This document shows, in pieces, positions 20,407-32,483 of a stretch of 64,000 bases of DNA (position 1 is the first letter of the stretch; each line of letters begins with the position of its first letter). Location of the stretch: NCBI RefSeq assembly GCF_017654505.1, contig NC_054553.1, positions 2,517,501 through 2,581,500 on the forward strand, in the 5' to 3' direction. The notes beneath the pieces are model-generated. The model did no database searches, was not told the origin of the DNA, and worked only from the letters and a program-made list of their open reading frames with translations. The stretch is from Polyodon spathula. Its lineage: Eukaryota; Chordata; Actinopteri; Acipenseriformes; Polyodontidae. The position numbers and the translations under genes are program-made.

Positions 20407-23281
20407 GCACTTTTCATTGCTGCAAACGAGGCTTATAATTATATAGATATATATTAATAGCATTACTTATGAAACTGCACCCAGTTTCTGCCTCTTATGA
20501 ATTAGAGAAATCTCATTAAAACTGTCATCATTTAAAAGCAAGAACAATTTGTTCAAGTGCCCTTATGCTACTCTTTTAAGATGTACCTGCTGTAATACGA
20601 CACTTTAAGCTGTGCATGGCAATGAGATTGTGAATGTTTGAATATGAAAGATATTTTATATTAACATTTGGCAGATTTAACATCAGGTTATTCTGCAGGA
20701 AATGCTGTCAAGAGAGAAAAGACAAGATACCCTCAGCATTAATCACTCTAATTCAAGATTTGATCCAGCCCAGGCCTTGAATACGACATTCCTTTTACTT
20801 TCAGAAGCACATCATGAAGAATAAAAAGGGTTAATCATAAATTAGGGGACATTTTTCACAGGAAAATGATGCATCAACCAAGAATCCTTGAGGAAAGGAA
20901 GTTGAGTGTTGCTTGGCAAAGTCAATAACATTGCTGTAACCAGCAAGCAATGTGTTCCAGCAGAGAATGAAACAAATCAATTTAAATTTACTTCTACAGT
21001 AAAGAAACCATTATTTAGAATTTAATGGCACTAGTTGCCCTAATAAATTGTTCTGAACTTTCTGTTGTTTTACTGGAGTGTACTGAGTGATGAACTAATT
21101 TGTTTGGAGGCAAGGTTAACCCTTTCTTTTTTTTAACATTGTTTTTTTTTCAGCAAAATACAAACAAACAACCAAAACACAATTTCCAGACAAAATTCTT
21201 TCATTACACTTCTATATTTAAACTTTTAAACCCTGTAATTCTATTTGGCACACGTTTCAATTCTGAACGTTTGCAAACAAATGGTGCTAAAAAAGAAAAT
21301 CATTCAATCAAATTGGACAGATTGGTACACAAAGAACTCTATTAAAATGATCGAAATATGTTTTTGTTTTGATGAACGATTTTTTTCTATGGCTGCAAGT
21401 CAATGCAGATTAAAACAGATTAAAGGGATTATATTTTAGTTTAAAACTAAACATGATTGCAAGGCTATAGTGTAGAAATAGAAATGTGGAGCTTGATCAT
21501 CAGGCTGTTTGCTTTAGCACCTGGATAAAGCATGACTGAACTGATGTAAAATGTTTGATGGTGATTAACAAAGACATTGCCACTGCACAAGAAAATCCAT
21601 GGCACAGACTGAGACTTGATAAAACCTGGTACCTTTCACTCTTCAAATCCTTAACCATGGTTTTCTTGGGAAGCTGACACAGACCTGCTATATTTACTTT
21701 CACAGGCATTACCTCATGTAGGGGTCAGTTTTGTGCCAACGAATGTCACCCTGTGCCACACATGCTGTGCTTTGTAATTGCAAATATATGCTGGAATAAC
21801 ATAGGGCATGATCTGACCTTTTAGAGAAGACCTCTCCTCCACTTCAGTATTTGACATGTTTTCCTCCCATGGTTCGAACCAGATGCTCCAAGACAGCTGC
21901 TTCCACAGGCTGAGGCTCCATCAGCCACCTTTAAAAGTCAGAGCTGGCTTTGTTATATCACATGACAATGTTTGCATCCTCTGCAGCTGCAGCTGCATGC
22001 CATTATTCTATCTGCATGCTGTATGAATGTGCATTAGTGATTTTTGATTACGGGGGCTCAGACATGCACAGCAATAGTGGGGCAGAAAATATTGAGGTTT
22101 AGCTTGCGAATGGAATTATTAACCCATAGGCATTTCATTACACGGCTACTGTACTTTAGCAAAATAATCTAGTGTCAATCCTTGTGAGTGAGATTAATTG
22201 TAGGTAAAGACCATGGCTGGATTGTCTTGTAATAAAACTTGTAATGATTTTCTTTCTCATTGGGTTGACCAAGTAAAAAAAAAAGAAAAAAAAAAGAAAG
22301 AAAAAAACTCTGAAATGTTCCATTGATGGATGGATAATGACACTAGCGAGATCAATATGTGATTAGTAAACATTTGCATTAATTCTGAATAAGATGTATT
22401 GCTAGTCCAGGAATTGATAAAGAAGCCGAGGTTAAAAAAAAACGTATTTTTTTAAAACCAAGCATTCCCCTTTTATCAATGAAATACTTAGTCACTGTAA
22501 AGTTACATAGGCAGTATTCATTGTGTGTATTACAGAATCGCCCCATTCAATCTCCAAATCAGTGGATTTACATTGAAAGGAATGTTTAAAAACTGTCAGG
22601 CTGAAACATGATAGAAAGGAACAAAAGCTAGAGCATGCATGTCTGCTGGACATGCTGTGCAGGCAGCCAGGATCTTGTTTAGACAGCAGCTGGGTTAATG
22701 CAACTTTGAAGTAAATGGCTTGTGACACTTTACTGGTTGTGTCTAGAGCAAAATAACATTATGTGTGCGGCTCCTATTTACTCAGCTGGCTTTATTGTTC
22801 ATGGATTACAGTTATTTGCTAATGTAAGTTGCTATATGCCACAAGTTGATTGCAGGCACCCGCAACTCTGTCTTGGCCAGTAGTGCATTGGCCAAACCTG
22901 TAGTCCAAATGCATACATTGTATATGAGAAATAATTTAGCATAGGGAAGGACCTGTAGAGGTGCCTTTGTTACGTAACACTTTTGCATTTTGTGGCCCCC
23001 TAGCTAGAGGATTTTGATAGAACTGGGTTAAAAATGAAATTAAGTTAACATTGCTGTTTGTTTATTATAATTTTACAGTTTGAGTATCGTGTGGGTCATT
23101 TTTATAATTTGTAATATTGAGGGATCCATAAATACAGTTTGGCTAACATTTTCGAAACCCCAGTAAAAACCTGTCCTTAGTCATATTTTGCTATACACGA
23201 GGTTGGTCGCACACTGAAAAATCTCTTCTTCTTTTAGACTTGACCGTTAATATTATGCATGAGATTCCCCTTGCATTTCGT
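20407..23281. other. Unique DNA, possibly with conserved elements
   Basis: No gene or mobile element recognised. An A-rich run with G interruptions lies at about 22276-22307. The block 20500-20890 is non-repetitive and rich in homeodomain-like TAAT and ATTA words, the texture of non-coding enhancers, but nothing proves conservation. A 7-bp hairpin around a 9-base loop (TTGGCCA/TGGCCAA) sits at 22873-22895. Confidence 0.45.
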
Positions 23282-23825
23282 TATTATATATTGAAACAAA
23301 ACAAGAAACAAACACAGCGCTTCTCCACACAGAGTACCTTCATCAGGTGTTGCAGAGAATGTAAATTAAAAAAACACAGCTTTATCACACATAAAAGACG
23401 CCAATCAATCTAATAGTTAATCATTAATTGGGTAATAGCCATATACACAGTTATTCAATACTAAAGATTGGAAGACATTAGAATGTGATTCTCAACCCCG
23501 GCCACCTGCAGATTCAAGTTAGCATAGGAAGATTAACTATCAAATTTTTAACATTTTTAGAGCTATGGATTGAGATATAAGTCCATGTTGTTCCATAGAT
23601 TTTAAAGTATAAATCCAGAATGAATCTGTCCTCATTGGCAGATTCATTGTGTTACCACCTCTCTCAGAAACTGAGACTTTTTTGAGTCCTATAAATTTAA
23701 GTCTTGTGGCAGAACCATGGTTAATGGCTTTATAGTGTCTTCCTATCATATAGTCCATATTGCTATTTCATATTGCATTCTTATGTTCTGCTATATGTAA
23801 TTTTAAATTAATTTTTGTATGTGGT
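23282..23825 (-). mobile_element. Penelope-like retroelement remnant (C-terminal GIY-YIG region)
   Basis: The minus strand at 23540-23758 encodes 72 residues containing IGRHYKAINHGSATRLKFIG, then VSERGGN and SFWIYTLKSMEQHGL. This follows the pattern GRHxKxxNHGSxxxLxFxGxxKV-RGGN-FWIxTL-GL that I know from the C-terminal end of Penelope-like elements, next to the GIY-YIG endonuclease. Upstream in the same frame, LKLHIAEHKNAI followed by an in-frame TGA and then NSNMDYM extends the similarity, so the copy is broken by at least one stop. Downstream on the minus strand is a 3' region with CACCTGATGAAGG and GAGAAGCGC, which resembles the 3' parts of these elements. The 5' side is missing at the boundary with the next repeat. 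Function is lost. Confidence 0.65.
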
Positions 23826-24150
23826 TGTGACAAAGTGCCCTCCCCTGTGTATATTATCTGTTATGTTGCGTGTGGTTTGTTAAATGTTGTTGTATAGTCA
23901 TTGGTACACGGGATATAAATGGGTCTGTAACACGAGTGTTTAAAATGTATATTTGTATTTAGGCACGGGATTGAAGCTTGCCACCACTTGGATGTGATGA
24001 GCAAGGAAAAGATCATTAACTCAAGAGACAGGATCAGTGCCAACCCTGCTTTGGTCTTTCACAGTGGGTCTCCAGACAATGCCTGTCACTCACAAGGAAA
24101 GCTTACATGTTTACAGATTCCAAAGCGTTCAAAATTGCATTAACTGTAAC
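23826..24150 (+). mobile_element. Unclassified interspersed repeat (TGTGACAAAGTGCCC)
   Basis: Starts TGTGACAAAGTGCCC, includes GGATATAAATGG (TATA-box-like) about 90 bp in, and continues through CACAGTGGGTCTCCAGACAA. I recall similar sequence as a dispersed repeat in non-teleost fish, but cannot name it. The TG start and internal TATAAA would fit a solo LTR, though no CA end or target duplication was identified. It directly abuts the Penelope-like remnant, suggesting one inserted in or beside the other. Confidence 0.3.
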
Positions 24151-24982
24151 CCAGTTGTATCTAATTCATTACATTCTCTTCCAAGCCATCATAGTTTATA
24201 TGTTGACGCTTGTTAAAGAACGTTGAAAAATTCAACACTGTAAGGCAGCCTTGTATAAATAAGTATTATGTTATGCAGCTCTTCATGCTAGATATAAAAC
24301 AGTGGTAAATGTAGGTAAGCTTAAGTTCTTGCATTAAACAGAGTTGGTTGTAATTGTCATGGGATTGTAGTATGCATTTGCAGATTATTTCTCTTTACAT
24401 AAAGAACTTAAACATCTGTTATATTGTTATAAATTGAATGTCTGTACTTCACACGTCAATTATTGCATGTAACTGTAGCTATCACAGTGGTCTGGTGTCT
24501 AGCCTTAAATCTTGGGCTGTGCTAAATTACACTGCATTTTTCACTGCGCTTGTTCTCCAAATGCACTTTATCACATGGTCTCTTTTGTAGAACAAAAGGT
24601 GATTCGAGGCATCTTCTAAGTTTGTTGGAAGGTTATGGGTTATGAAATGAATTATTTAAGATATGTATGTTGCAGGGCCACTTGAGAAGAATGGGTAATG
24701 AACCCTGTCATAGTGGGAATATTCATGAAGACCCTGTTCTCCAGTAGGCATTGCTTTTACCCCAAGCCAAGCACAGCAGTCGGCAGACAGATTGTATATT
24801 AGGAAGGGCTGCTCTCCAGAGAACAATTGAATGCATTAATGCATACCATTGTATTACAATACTTGGACTACTGTACATGTGGTTTGGGTATTAGAACAAT
24901 TTCACTGTATTTCAAAAAACTAAATTGTACATTCAGTGCAGGATGTAAAACGAGAATATCGGCAGAGGTGTAACCAGGAGAG
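24151..24982. other. Unique DNA, nothing recognised
   Basis: No repeat, gene or structured element noticed. Confidence 0.5.
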
Positions 24983-24983
24983 G

Positions 24984-25031
<48 letters not shown>

Positions 25032-25038
25032 ATATTAT
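24984..25038 (+). repeat. (AT)n microsatellite
   Basis: Interrupted AT dinucleotide run; the open frames across it are repeat artefacts. Confidence 0.9.
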
Positions 25039-26672
25039 AAAATAATTAGCATGCTCCATTTGGGATTGAATCTGGAAGTTAGGCACCATGCTTTAAATTA
25101 CAGCTGTGATAGTCATCCTTGCATACAAGGTGAATGCAATATCCTTTTTGAAATAGTTATGTTTTTAGCTTTGCCTGCTGCTCAATATGAGTATTCGAAT
25201 GAAGATCCAAAGGAGATCTATAATGAACGTCCTCCCATGATAAACTTCGTCTTTACCCACAGCTCATTTAAGTACAGAAACAGTTGATTAAACCTGGAAG
25301 AAGGATGGCTTGTTTTTAGCATCCTTTTATGGATCTTTTTTTTCTCATCTAACCCATTCCTTTAATGAAAAGACTGGGACCAATCAGGTGCCCATTAATT
25401 GGGAAAGTCTGTGTCACATTTTAATGATTATGAGGTTTACTTCTAGGAGCATTCGGGGTAGATTTGTGATAATGTGAGAAATGATGAACGAGCTATATAA
25501 GAAAGAGATCTGACTGGAGGCCAGTGTCAGTAAATGGATTCAAACAAACTGTTGAATGATTAATGGTTGGCATTATGCAGCACAGGCACTGCTCTTGACT
25601 GTAACTACTATCAAACGCTATTGATTAGCTGGTATATGGACCTTAATAAAAATATCGTTCTTCATCTCATTGCACATGCATATACGTGCTGGAAGAAGGA
25701 GACAGTAATATGGTACAATATAAAAAAAAAAAAAAACAACACAAAATGCATTGTTGGATAAAAGCAAACTGACATTTCTAATTAAAGGGTTGTTTGTTGG
25801 ACTAGTTTTGTTATTTTCGGCTCTGCCTGGGCTACGACGTAGGTTAACACATGCTGATCATTTTTTAGCCAGGCAAGCCTTAAACTTTTTAAATGGGTTC
25901 AGCGTCTGTGCTTATGATGCCAAGTCTCAGCTGGAAAAATGAGTCATATTAACCCGGTGACTTAGAGGCTACATGGTTCAATGAGTCTCGACAACACGGG
26001 CACCGATTCACTAATGAACAACAGAGTGGGGTTGGTGCACCCCTTTTCCACCAGCTTGCTATTATGGGTGCTATTCTGCTATCAGTGCTATTATCCAATT
26101 CAGCGTGCTATTATTCTTTGCTATGAGATGAGTAAATATGTGGTTTTAACTGAAGCGACATTCAAGTAATTGAAGCCGGTGTAGTGGGAGGCGTGTCCTT
26201 CACTTCATAGTAACACATAATGAGATCATGTATTTACACAGCAGTGACTGTGTGTGATGGAATCACCCAATGACACAGAGTGATGTTCTTTTCTGACTGG
26301 TGACTGCCCCTCCACCCCCTTTCTATATAAACAGATACAGTATACTATTTACTGCACAGATCTATAATCATCCTCCAGTGCCCATTACCTACAGACAGTA
26401 TTTAAAAGTAAATGTTTTTGTGTAATTAGTATGCCATCATTAATTGTTATTAATGATTTATACACTATTCTCCCCTAATAGCCCTGCTTAGCAATAAAAA
26501 AATAAAAGGTGGGCGGACTTCATAATTCCATCACCATGCATCATAGATAATATACTAATTACAGAGCCATAGGCCATCCAAAGATAGATCGGGAGCTAGC
26601 TATCTTAATGAAAGTGAAGGCATTTCATACAGCAATATGATTGATGACAGTACAATGAAATTAACATTGCTG

Positions 26673-26674
<2 letters not shown>
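25039..26674. other. Unique DNA, nothing certain
   Basis: An A run lies at about 25722-25735. The section 26540-26670 (ATAATATACTAATTACAGAG onward) is unique and TAAT-rich, with the texture of a regulatory element but without proof. Frames are short and domain-free. Confidence 0.45.

Positions 26675-26742
<68 letters not shown>
26675..26742 (+). repeat. (TA)n microsatellite
   Basis: About 34 uninterrupted TA dinucleotides. Confidence 0.95.
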
Positions 26743-26746
<4 letters not shown>

Positions 26747-29700
26747 TTGAGAAGGACTACATGTCTAGCTGGCAGACACTTTACCTCCTCTTTTTGTGAT
26801 TTGTGTTGCTTTCAAACCTAGACCTACATAATGACAATTAAATAACAATTCTATTATTACCTCCAAGTCTTTTACTCTCCTTGTACATTAATGCCCTCAT
26901 TAGGACTAGTTTTTGGTTATATATCATATTTAATTAAACATTTGAATTCACTAAACAGTATCAGAATAATGCTTTTGCATTTAAACAATGGTATTACTGC
27001 GTATTTACTTTATTAATCACAAATCAGTAGATCAGCGAACACTTCTGTAAGCAGGATCCATTTTACAGTAATCCACTTCAATTTCAGGACTCTCCATACA
27101 CGGACTGATTTAAATAGCTTCTATCTTAAGCAATTGAAGCATAACACAACACTGTCTGAGGTATATTCAGGTTTCCATGTATCTTTTTCTGTTTAACATG
27201 TGCTTGGGAAAGTCCTGTCTACAAAGAACATGGACATGGGTGTAAGGTTTTGCTGACCCCCAATTCGCATCGCTGTGGTGTATTTCTGCAATGATATATT
27301 AAACAAGATAAAAAGCATCACAGTGCCTGTTGAATCTAAACTTATTTTTATATTTAAGGTTAAAAAAAATAATAATTAAAAATTGAAAAGTGTATAAACT
27401 GCTGTGAAACAAGACAGCGCTACTCTGTTATTCATTAAAACACACTTTTAAAAAACATGTGGAAGCTTTGTTAATAGAGTTTTTAAAGCTTTTATAAAGT
27501 ATTCATCATGGTTGTTATGAAGCAAACCTTAACAAGAAGCTTGTAAGTGGCTTTAATCTGGATTCCCCCACAGAGCTGCAGAGAAAAAGTGGGAGTCATA
27601 TAGCAGTTCCTTCGCTCAGTGTACAGGACAATAGCTAATTGGTTCTTTGTCACCACAACACTAGAACCGACATTGGGACCCCCTGGAAAGCAATTTCCTG
27701 CCATGTGTATCTTGAAACACAGCTAACAAACTATCAAACATGTACAGACAGAACCTCTGTAAAACTAGCACTGCTGTTTTACACTTTAATAACCTGTAAT
27801 GTGTATTTCTTCATATCATGCACGGTTTTGTGTTTTTATGCGGTATTCTCTTTCAGCATTGATAAGAACAGATGAAGCACAAGTACAGTATAATGGTTCT
27901 GAGCTGTGCTCAAGGTGGCTCTAGTGTAGAAGGCAAATGTTAGCTGTTGTCTTGTTTTTTCTTGTAGAGTAAGTCATTCTGAGGGTAAGGCTAAAGAGGG
28001 CAAGGGGTGACCCTGATGGTAGCCAATGAAATTATTTCTGCAGTATATTAAGCAAGGTTAGAAAAGAAATGTTGGGGACGCATGCTAGTATAGAGAAACC
28101 CACAGAAATAGCTATATGAGTTTCTATTTACTGACGGAAAAGATACAAAGAAATCTTGGTTAACATTGGATCTAGCAAATAGAATGGTGTGTCTGGTCTG
28201 GATGTCACCTTGTTCATCACCATGCTGTGCTTGGGACTCAAAGCCTTAGTATTTGGTTCTTAACACACAATCTAATGTGCCATAATAAAATAAAACAGAG
28301 TGATGTCCCTTCAGTGAGTAAAAATGGTCTAATTTAGGTGACAAGCCTGACTTGCTTTTAGCAGGAAGCTCTTGGAATGGGCATGTGAAAAAAATGTAGA
28401 AACCGTGTGAGTGAATGCAATTATCATTGGAGTCAGATGGTCCCATTACCTCGCTCCCTACAGGCAAGCGTTAGTGAAATGCACTGTAATGGAATGATGA
28501 AATATAATTCTGTGAGTGAAACTGAGTTAATAACTGCTGCTGCAGTGTTTTATGATAGAAACTAGTTTTGCAAAAACAATTTATCTTCTTGTCTGGAAAT
28601 ATCATATACTCATATATACACAATTATTATATGTGTATACATTATAATTAATAAGTGTAGGGAATTGGTAATGTTTAAACAGTAGTAATGATTTCTATAT
28701 GAAACACTGAGTAATTATAAAATGAGTCACAGCCATTTATACAGTAATTTCCAGAGTTATACAAAAATACTTTGAAGTGGAAATGTAATAGTCCTATATT
28801 GAATGGCTTTTAATGCTGTCTAAAGTTAAGCTGAATGCTTCCCCTCCCCTACTGTTACTTTGTTACAGGACATGGTCTCATCACAAATATCCCTAGCAAC
28901 AATTTACAGGGCTTCGGGTGTATTCAGGAGCTGGTCATTAGTATGGGGTTCATTGGAAGAAGAAAGCTAAGCACACCAAAGAGAAATATCTTTTTGCTGC
29001 ACTATTGAGCCTGCCACTAATATATGCACTGTAGTTACTAACAGAGCTCTAATCATTACTTAAAAGCAGATTTTTCAAAAAAGAATAACATATTGGTTTC
29101 CCTAATCTGCTGTTGCATTCTATGCGGCTCCCTAAGTAATCTTTTTAATCCTCGGACATCACATTGCACACTATTGGTCTTATTCCGTATGGAAGGATTA
29201 AAGCAATCATTTTCTTTCGACATTGCAATGAACACAAGGCTTGGGAGAATGCACTGTAAACACATTTCTTTTTTATCTGTCTTAATCTGCCCTAATGCTA
29301 TACATAATGTGACCTTTTCAATGTAAGACCTTTTCATCTTTTATTAGAAATGAAATATAAAGTGTAAACTGATTTTGTTTTTTCCTCAGACAACTTTACA
29401 GTTATATGATATATTTTCTCAAAATGTATTGATACAATACCATTTTAATTTACAATTAAATACAGTTGCATGTGTTATTAAATATCAAAATCTATGTTAT
29501 CCATAGAGAATGGTACAGCAACTGTTATGTGTTGTGAGTAATTGGTTTCAATACTGTATAGTCTTGAATCTTTCTCCAAGCATCATGTTTGCTACAGGGT
29601 ATTAGTGGTGGACGATAAGTAAAGCAGCTGCAAATAAGAACAAAGAAGTGAAAATACATTCTGAGCAGGCATTGGATGTTCTAGTGCAGGCTATGTGAAT

Positions 29701-30691
29701 CTCAAAATGTCATGACTAACATTGTAGTGACTGTGGTAACTCAGTCACTACAGCTTTTGTTTCAAGGTGAGCTACAGTCTTTCATTAATCAAAATCCTTC
29801 TTTTCCAAGTGCAAATTAACCCCTGATAAATTTTGACAATTAACACGGATTTGCTTTAAAATTCCCACGCAAATAAAAGAAATAGTCGCAAGAAACACTT
29901 CTTGTTAAGATATTGACGTTATTTCGTAAATCAATGTAATTTTGTAAATCATGTTTACGTGATTATTTAATAACGAGATAGGCATAACGACCTCTTGAGA
30001 ATGCTGTATAACCATTTGTTTATTAACACTGGAGTTATCATTTACGAACTTGTGAAAATCCTGCCCAGGGGATCTTACCCTGAGAATCTTTCAGCTACTA
30101 TTTACCTTCAGTAGCATGTCTGCCATCACCCTTATAAAAGTTTCTACTAGACAGTACAAGCATAACTAAGTGTGAAAGCATGGTATAGCAAATGTATAGG
30201 AAAACAGGAGAATTAGAGTGAAAAATGACCTTGGAACCTTTATACAAGCGTGCCTGTCAAAAAAATTATAATGATCTTTGTCGATTAGATGAAAGCCCGT
30301 TATAATTGCATACCTGTATTGCATCTCTTGTTAAGACATGTGATTGAGCTTAATTTTCTACTCCAAGACTGGGGTTTTTTTGCGTTTTTTTTTTTTTTTT
30401 TTTTTTTACTTTTCTCTGTGCTACAGATCTTGAAAATTATTCTAATGCTTATAAGTAAAAGGCACATATTCTGATAAACTTGTAAGTGCTTGCCTTTTTA
30501 TATTCCAGCTGCTATTACTGTCTTTCTATCAGTGGCTCACAGTATCTTAGCAACCACACAGGCTGTATTGGGCTAATGGTCCTAGAACCCTGCATTTAGA
30601 TATCTATTTTTTAAAGCCTAATGCTTAAAATGATGACATTTAGCTTGGTGACACATCACTGCTACACAATCATTAACGTAAGCATCAAGGC
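26743..30691. other. Unique AT-rich DNA, nothing recognised
   Basis: Includes a long T run at about 30385-30407. Antisense-overlapping frames at 29056-29337 and 29093-29326 have no domain. No transposon ends or arrays recognised over nearly 4 kb. Confidence 0.5.
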
Positions 30692-30877
30692 TGTGGCAAG
30701 CCAAATTATCCTTTAGAGATATCTCAAATTGCATTTAAAGATAAATATGTAACTGTAAATAAACCCTTTTGAATTTCATTTTGAGATATTTAACAATGAA
30801 ACAAAGATATCTCAAACTGATTTAACGATATCTTGAAATAATGTTTTGCTAGCATGTTACTATACTTTCCAACATTT

Positions 30878-30949
<72 letters not shown>

Positions 30950-31104
30950 TTTTGAGATGCTCTACGTAGCCATCTCAAAATGTTTTACAGTCTCTTCTTC
31001 AAATATTTTGAGATATCTGGAAATGATTTAGAGCTATCTTGAAATATTCAGAGACATTTGGAAATTAATTTGAGATGTATCTAAATGATCATTTGGCTTG
31101 CCAT
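30692..31104. mobile_element. hAT-type element with exact 8-bp duplication and GAGATATCTC array
   Basis: The ends are TGTGGCAAGCCAAATTATCC on the left and, reverse-complemented from the right, ATGGCAAGCCAAATGATCAT, with similarity continuing inward for about 40 bases. ATCAAGGC occurs exactly at both borders (30684-30691 and 31105-31112), an 8-bp target duplication typical of hAT elements. Both halves carry repeated variants of TTTGAGATATCT or its complement, about ten in all, spaced roughly 12-35 bp outside the AT tract. The middle has expanded into a 67-bp (AT)n run at 30880-30946. There is no transposase frame, so the element is non-autonomous. Confidence 0.75.
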
Positions 31105-32416
31105 ATCAAGGCAGCTTACTTGTCATAGTTTTATAAATTTTAGTTTTACTTATATTTTTCCACTCTGATAATACAAAAACGAAGACCCAATAATCCTGGT
31201 TTAACCTAAACAGATCTTTATGCAAGTGTACCCTCGGTGGGTCAGAGTGCAATATTTGCTGTCCATATTGACATATTGATTCCTGTTGTTAGACACTGAC
31301 GACTGAAATAAGCAGTGTGAGAGGGGAAGTGAAAATGTACTTCAGAAAAGTGCTGAAGTGCTGCAGTAGTGTTTTACTGAGACAAGTCCCTTAACATCTA
31401 CACACGGTGTGTCTGAAAAGGGCTGGCTAAGGCATTGGCTTTAATCCTTTTCCTTGCACATTTTACATTTTACTCTTCCCATTCTCCTCCCAATATGTTA
31501 TTTTCTTTTGTAATCCTACTCTTCTATTCTTTATCATCTGCACAAAATGTCCACAAATATATCCTCTCGAACTACAGCTGGTCTTCACTGTTATGCAAAT
31601 TAAATTCTGGTTGAGAAGCTGGTTAATGGATTAACTAATATCTAGAGGATAGGAGGCAAAAATAAAAAGGACCTTTTCTGACTGCTGCTCCGTGACACTA
31701 ACCTCTTTGCTTTAAGTATTTTCCTTACTTTACTTTAAGTCAATCAATTGTTATCTCATCTTCACTAAATACATTTACACCTACTGGTTTGGCAGTATGA
31801 AACCAGTTAACATTTGTTCTAATTCCCAACTACAAATCTAACTTCCAGTTGCTGGGTTCTTTATTGGGATCTCAAAACTTATCCATTCAAACTCCCAAGC
31901 CCAGAACAATAATTGCTGCCCTTTTACTCTCAGGATAATGTTATTAAAAGCATCAAACACAATGTATTAAACCTCTGACATTATGAAAGGCTATTGCCAC
32001 TTCTTATTATGCAGTGTGAATTCAAGCACAGATTTTAGATTTAATTGCTAAATTTGATCTAACAGCTGCCTGCCACTATAAGTGACTTTTTGTTATCATG
32101 AAACAAATGAAAAAGTGCATAAAAGGTACACTCCCACACACAACATTGTCAGTTTGCATGAGAAGTGAATGTGGATATGAATAATTGCAAGTCCTGTGTG
32201 CTTTGTTTGGTTAGTGCTTTCATTTCTCTAACCATTTCTCTCACATTTTCTGCCAGCTCATGTTGGCTTCCATCTCCCACACCATGGCTACTGACAGAAC
32301 TGCTCAAGAACTGTTGAACCACACAGTAAACATTAGTGTACTTAGTTTGTAGTAAAGCTTAACAAGCACTCCTAATAAAGAGCAAATCACAAATGATCTG
32401 TTTATCTATCTATCCA

Positions 32417-32418
<2 letters not shown>
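31105..32418. other. Unique DNA, nothing recognised
   Basis: No gene-like frame, array or element end noticed. Confidence 0.5.

Positions 32419-32483
<65 letters not shown>
32419..32483 (+). repeat. (TC)n microsatellite
   Basis: About 65 bp of TC dinucleotides with one TTTC interruption, preceded by a short CTAT run. Confidence 0.95.

Noticed and set aside
21872..21882. GGTTCGAACCA, a B-box-like motif
   Set aside because: No A box at tRNA spacing; the motif is a short palindrome that can occur by chance.
22873..22895. TTGGCCA/TGGCCAA hairpin
   Set aside because: A 7-bp stem is within chance expectation for 64 kb; it may be an NF1-like site but there is no supporting context.
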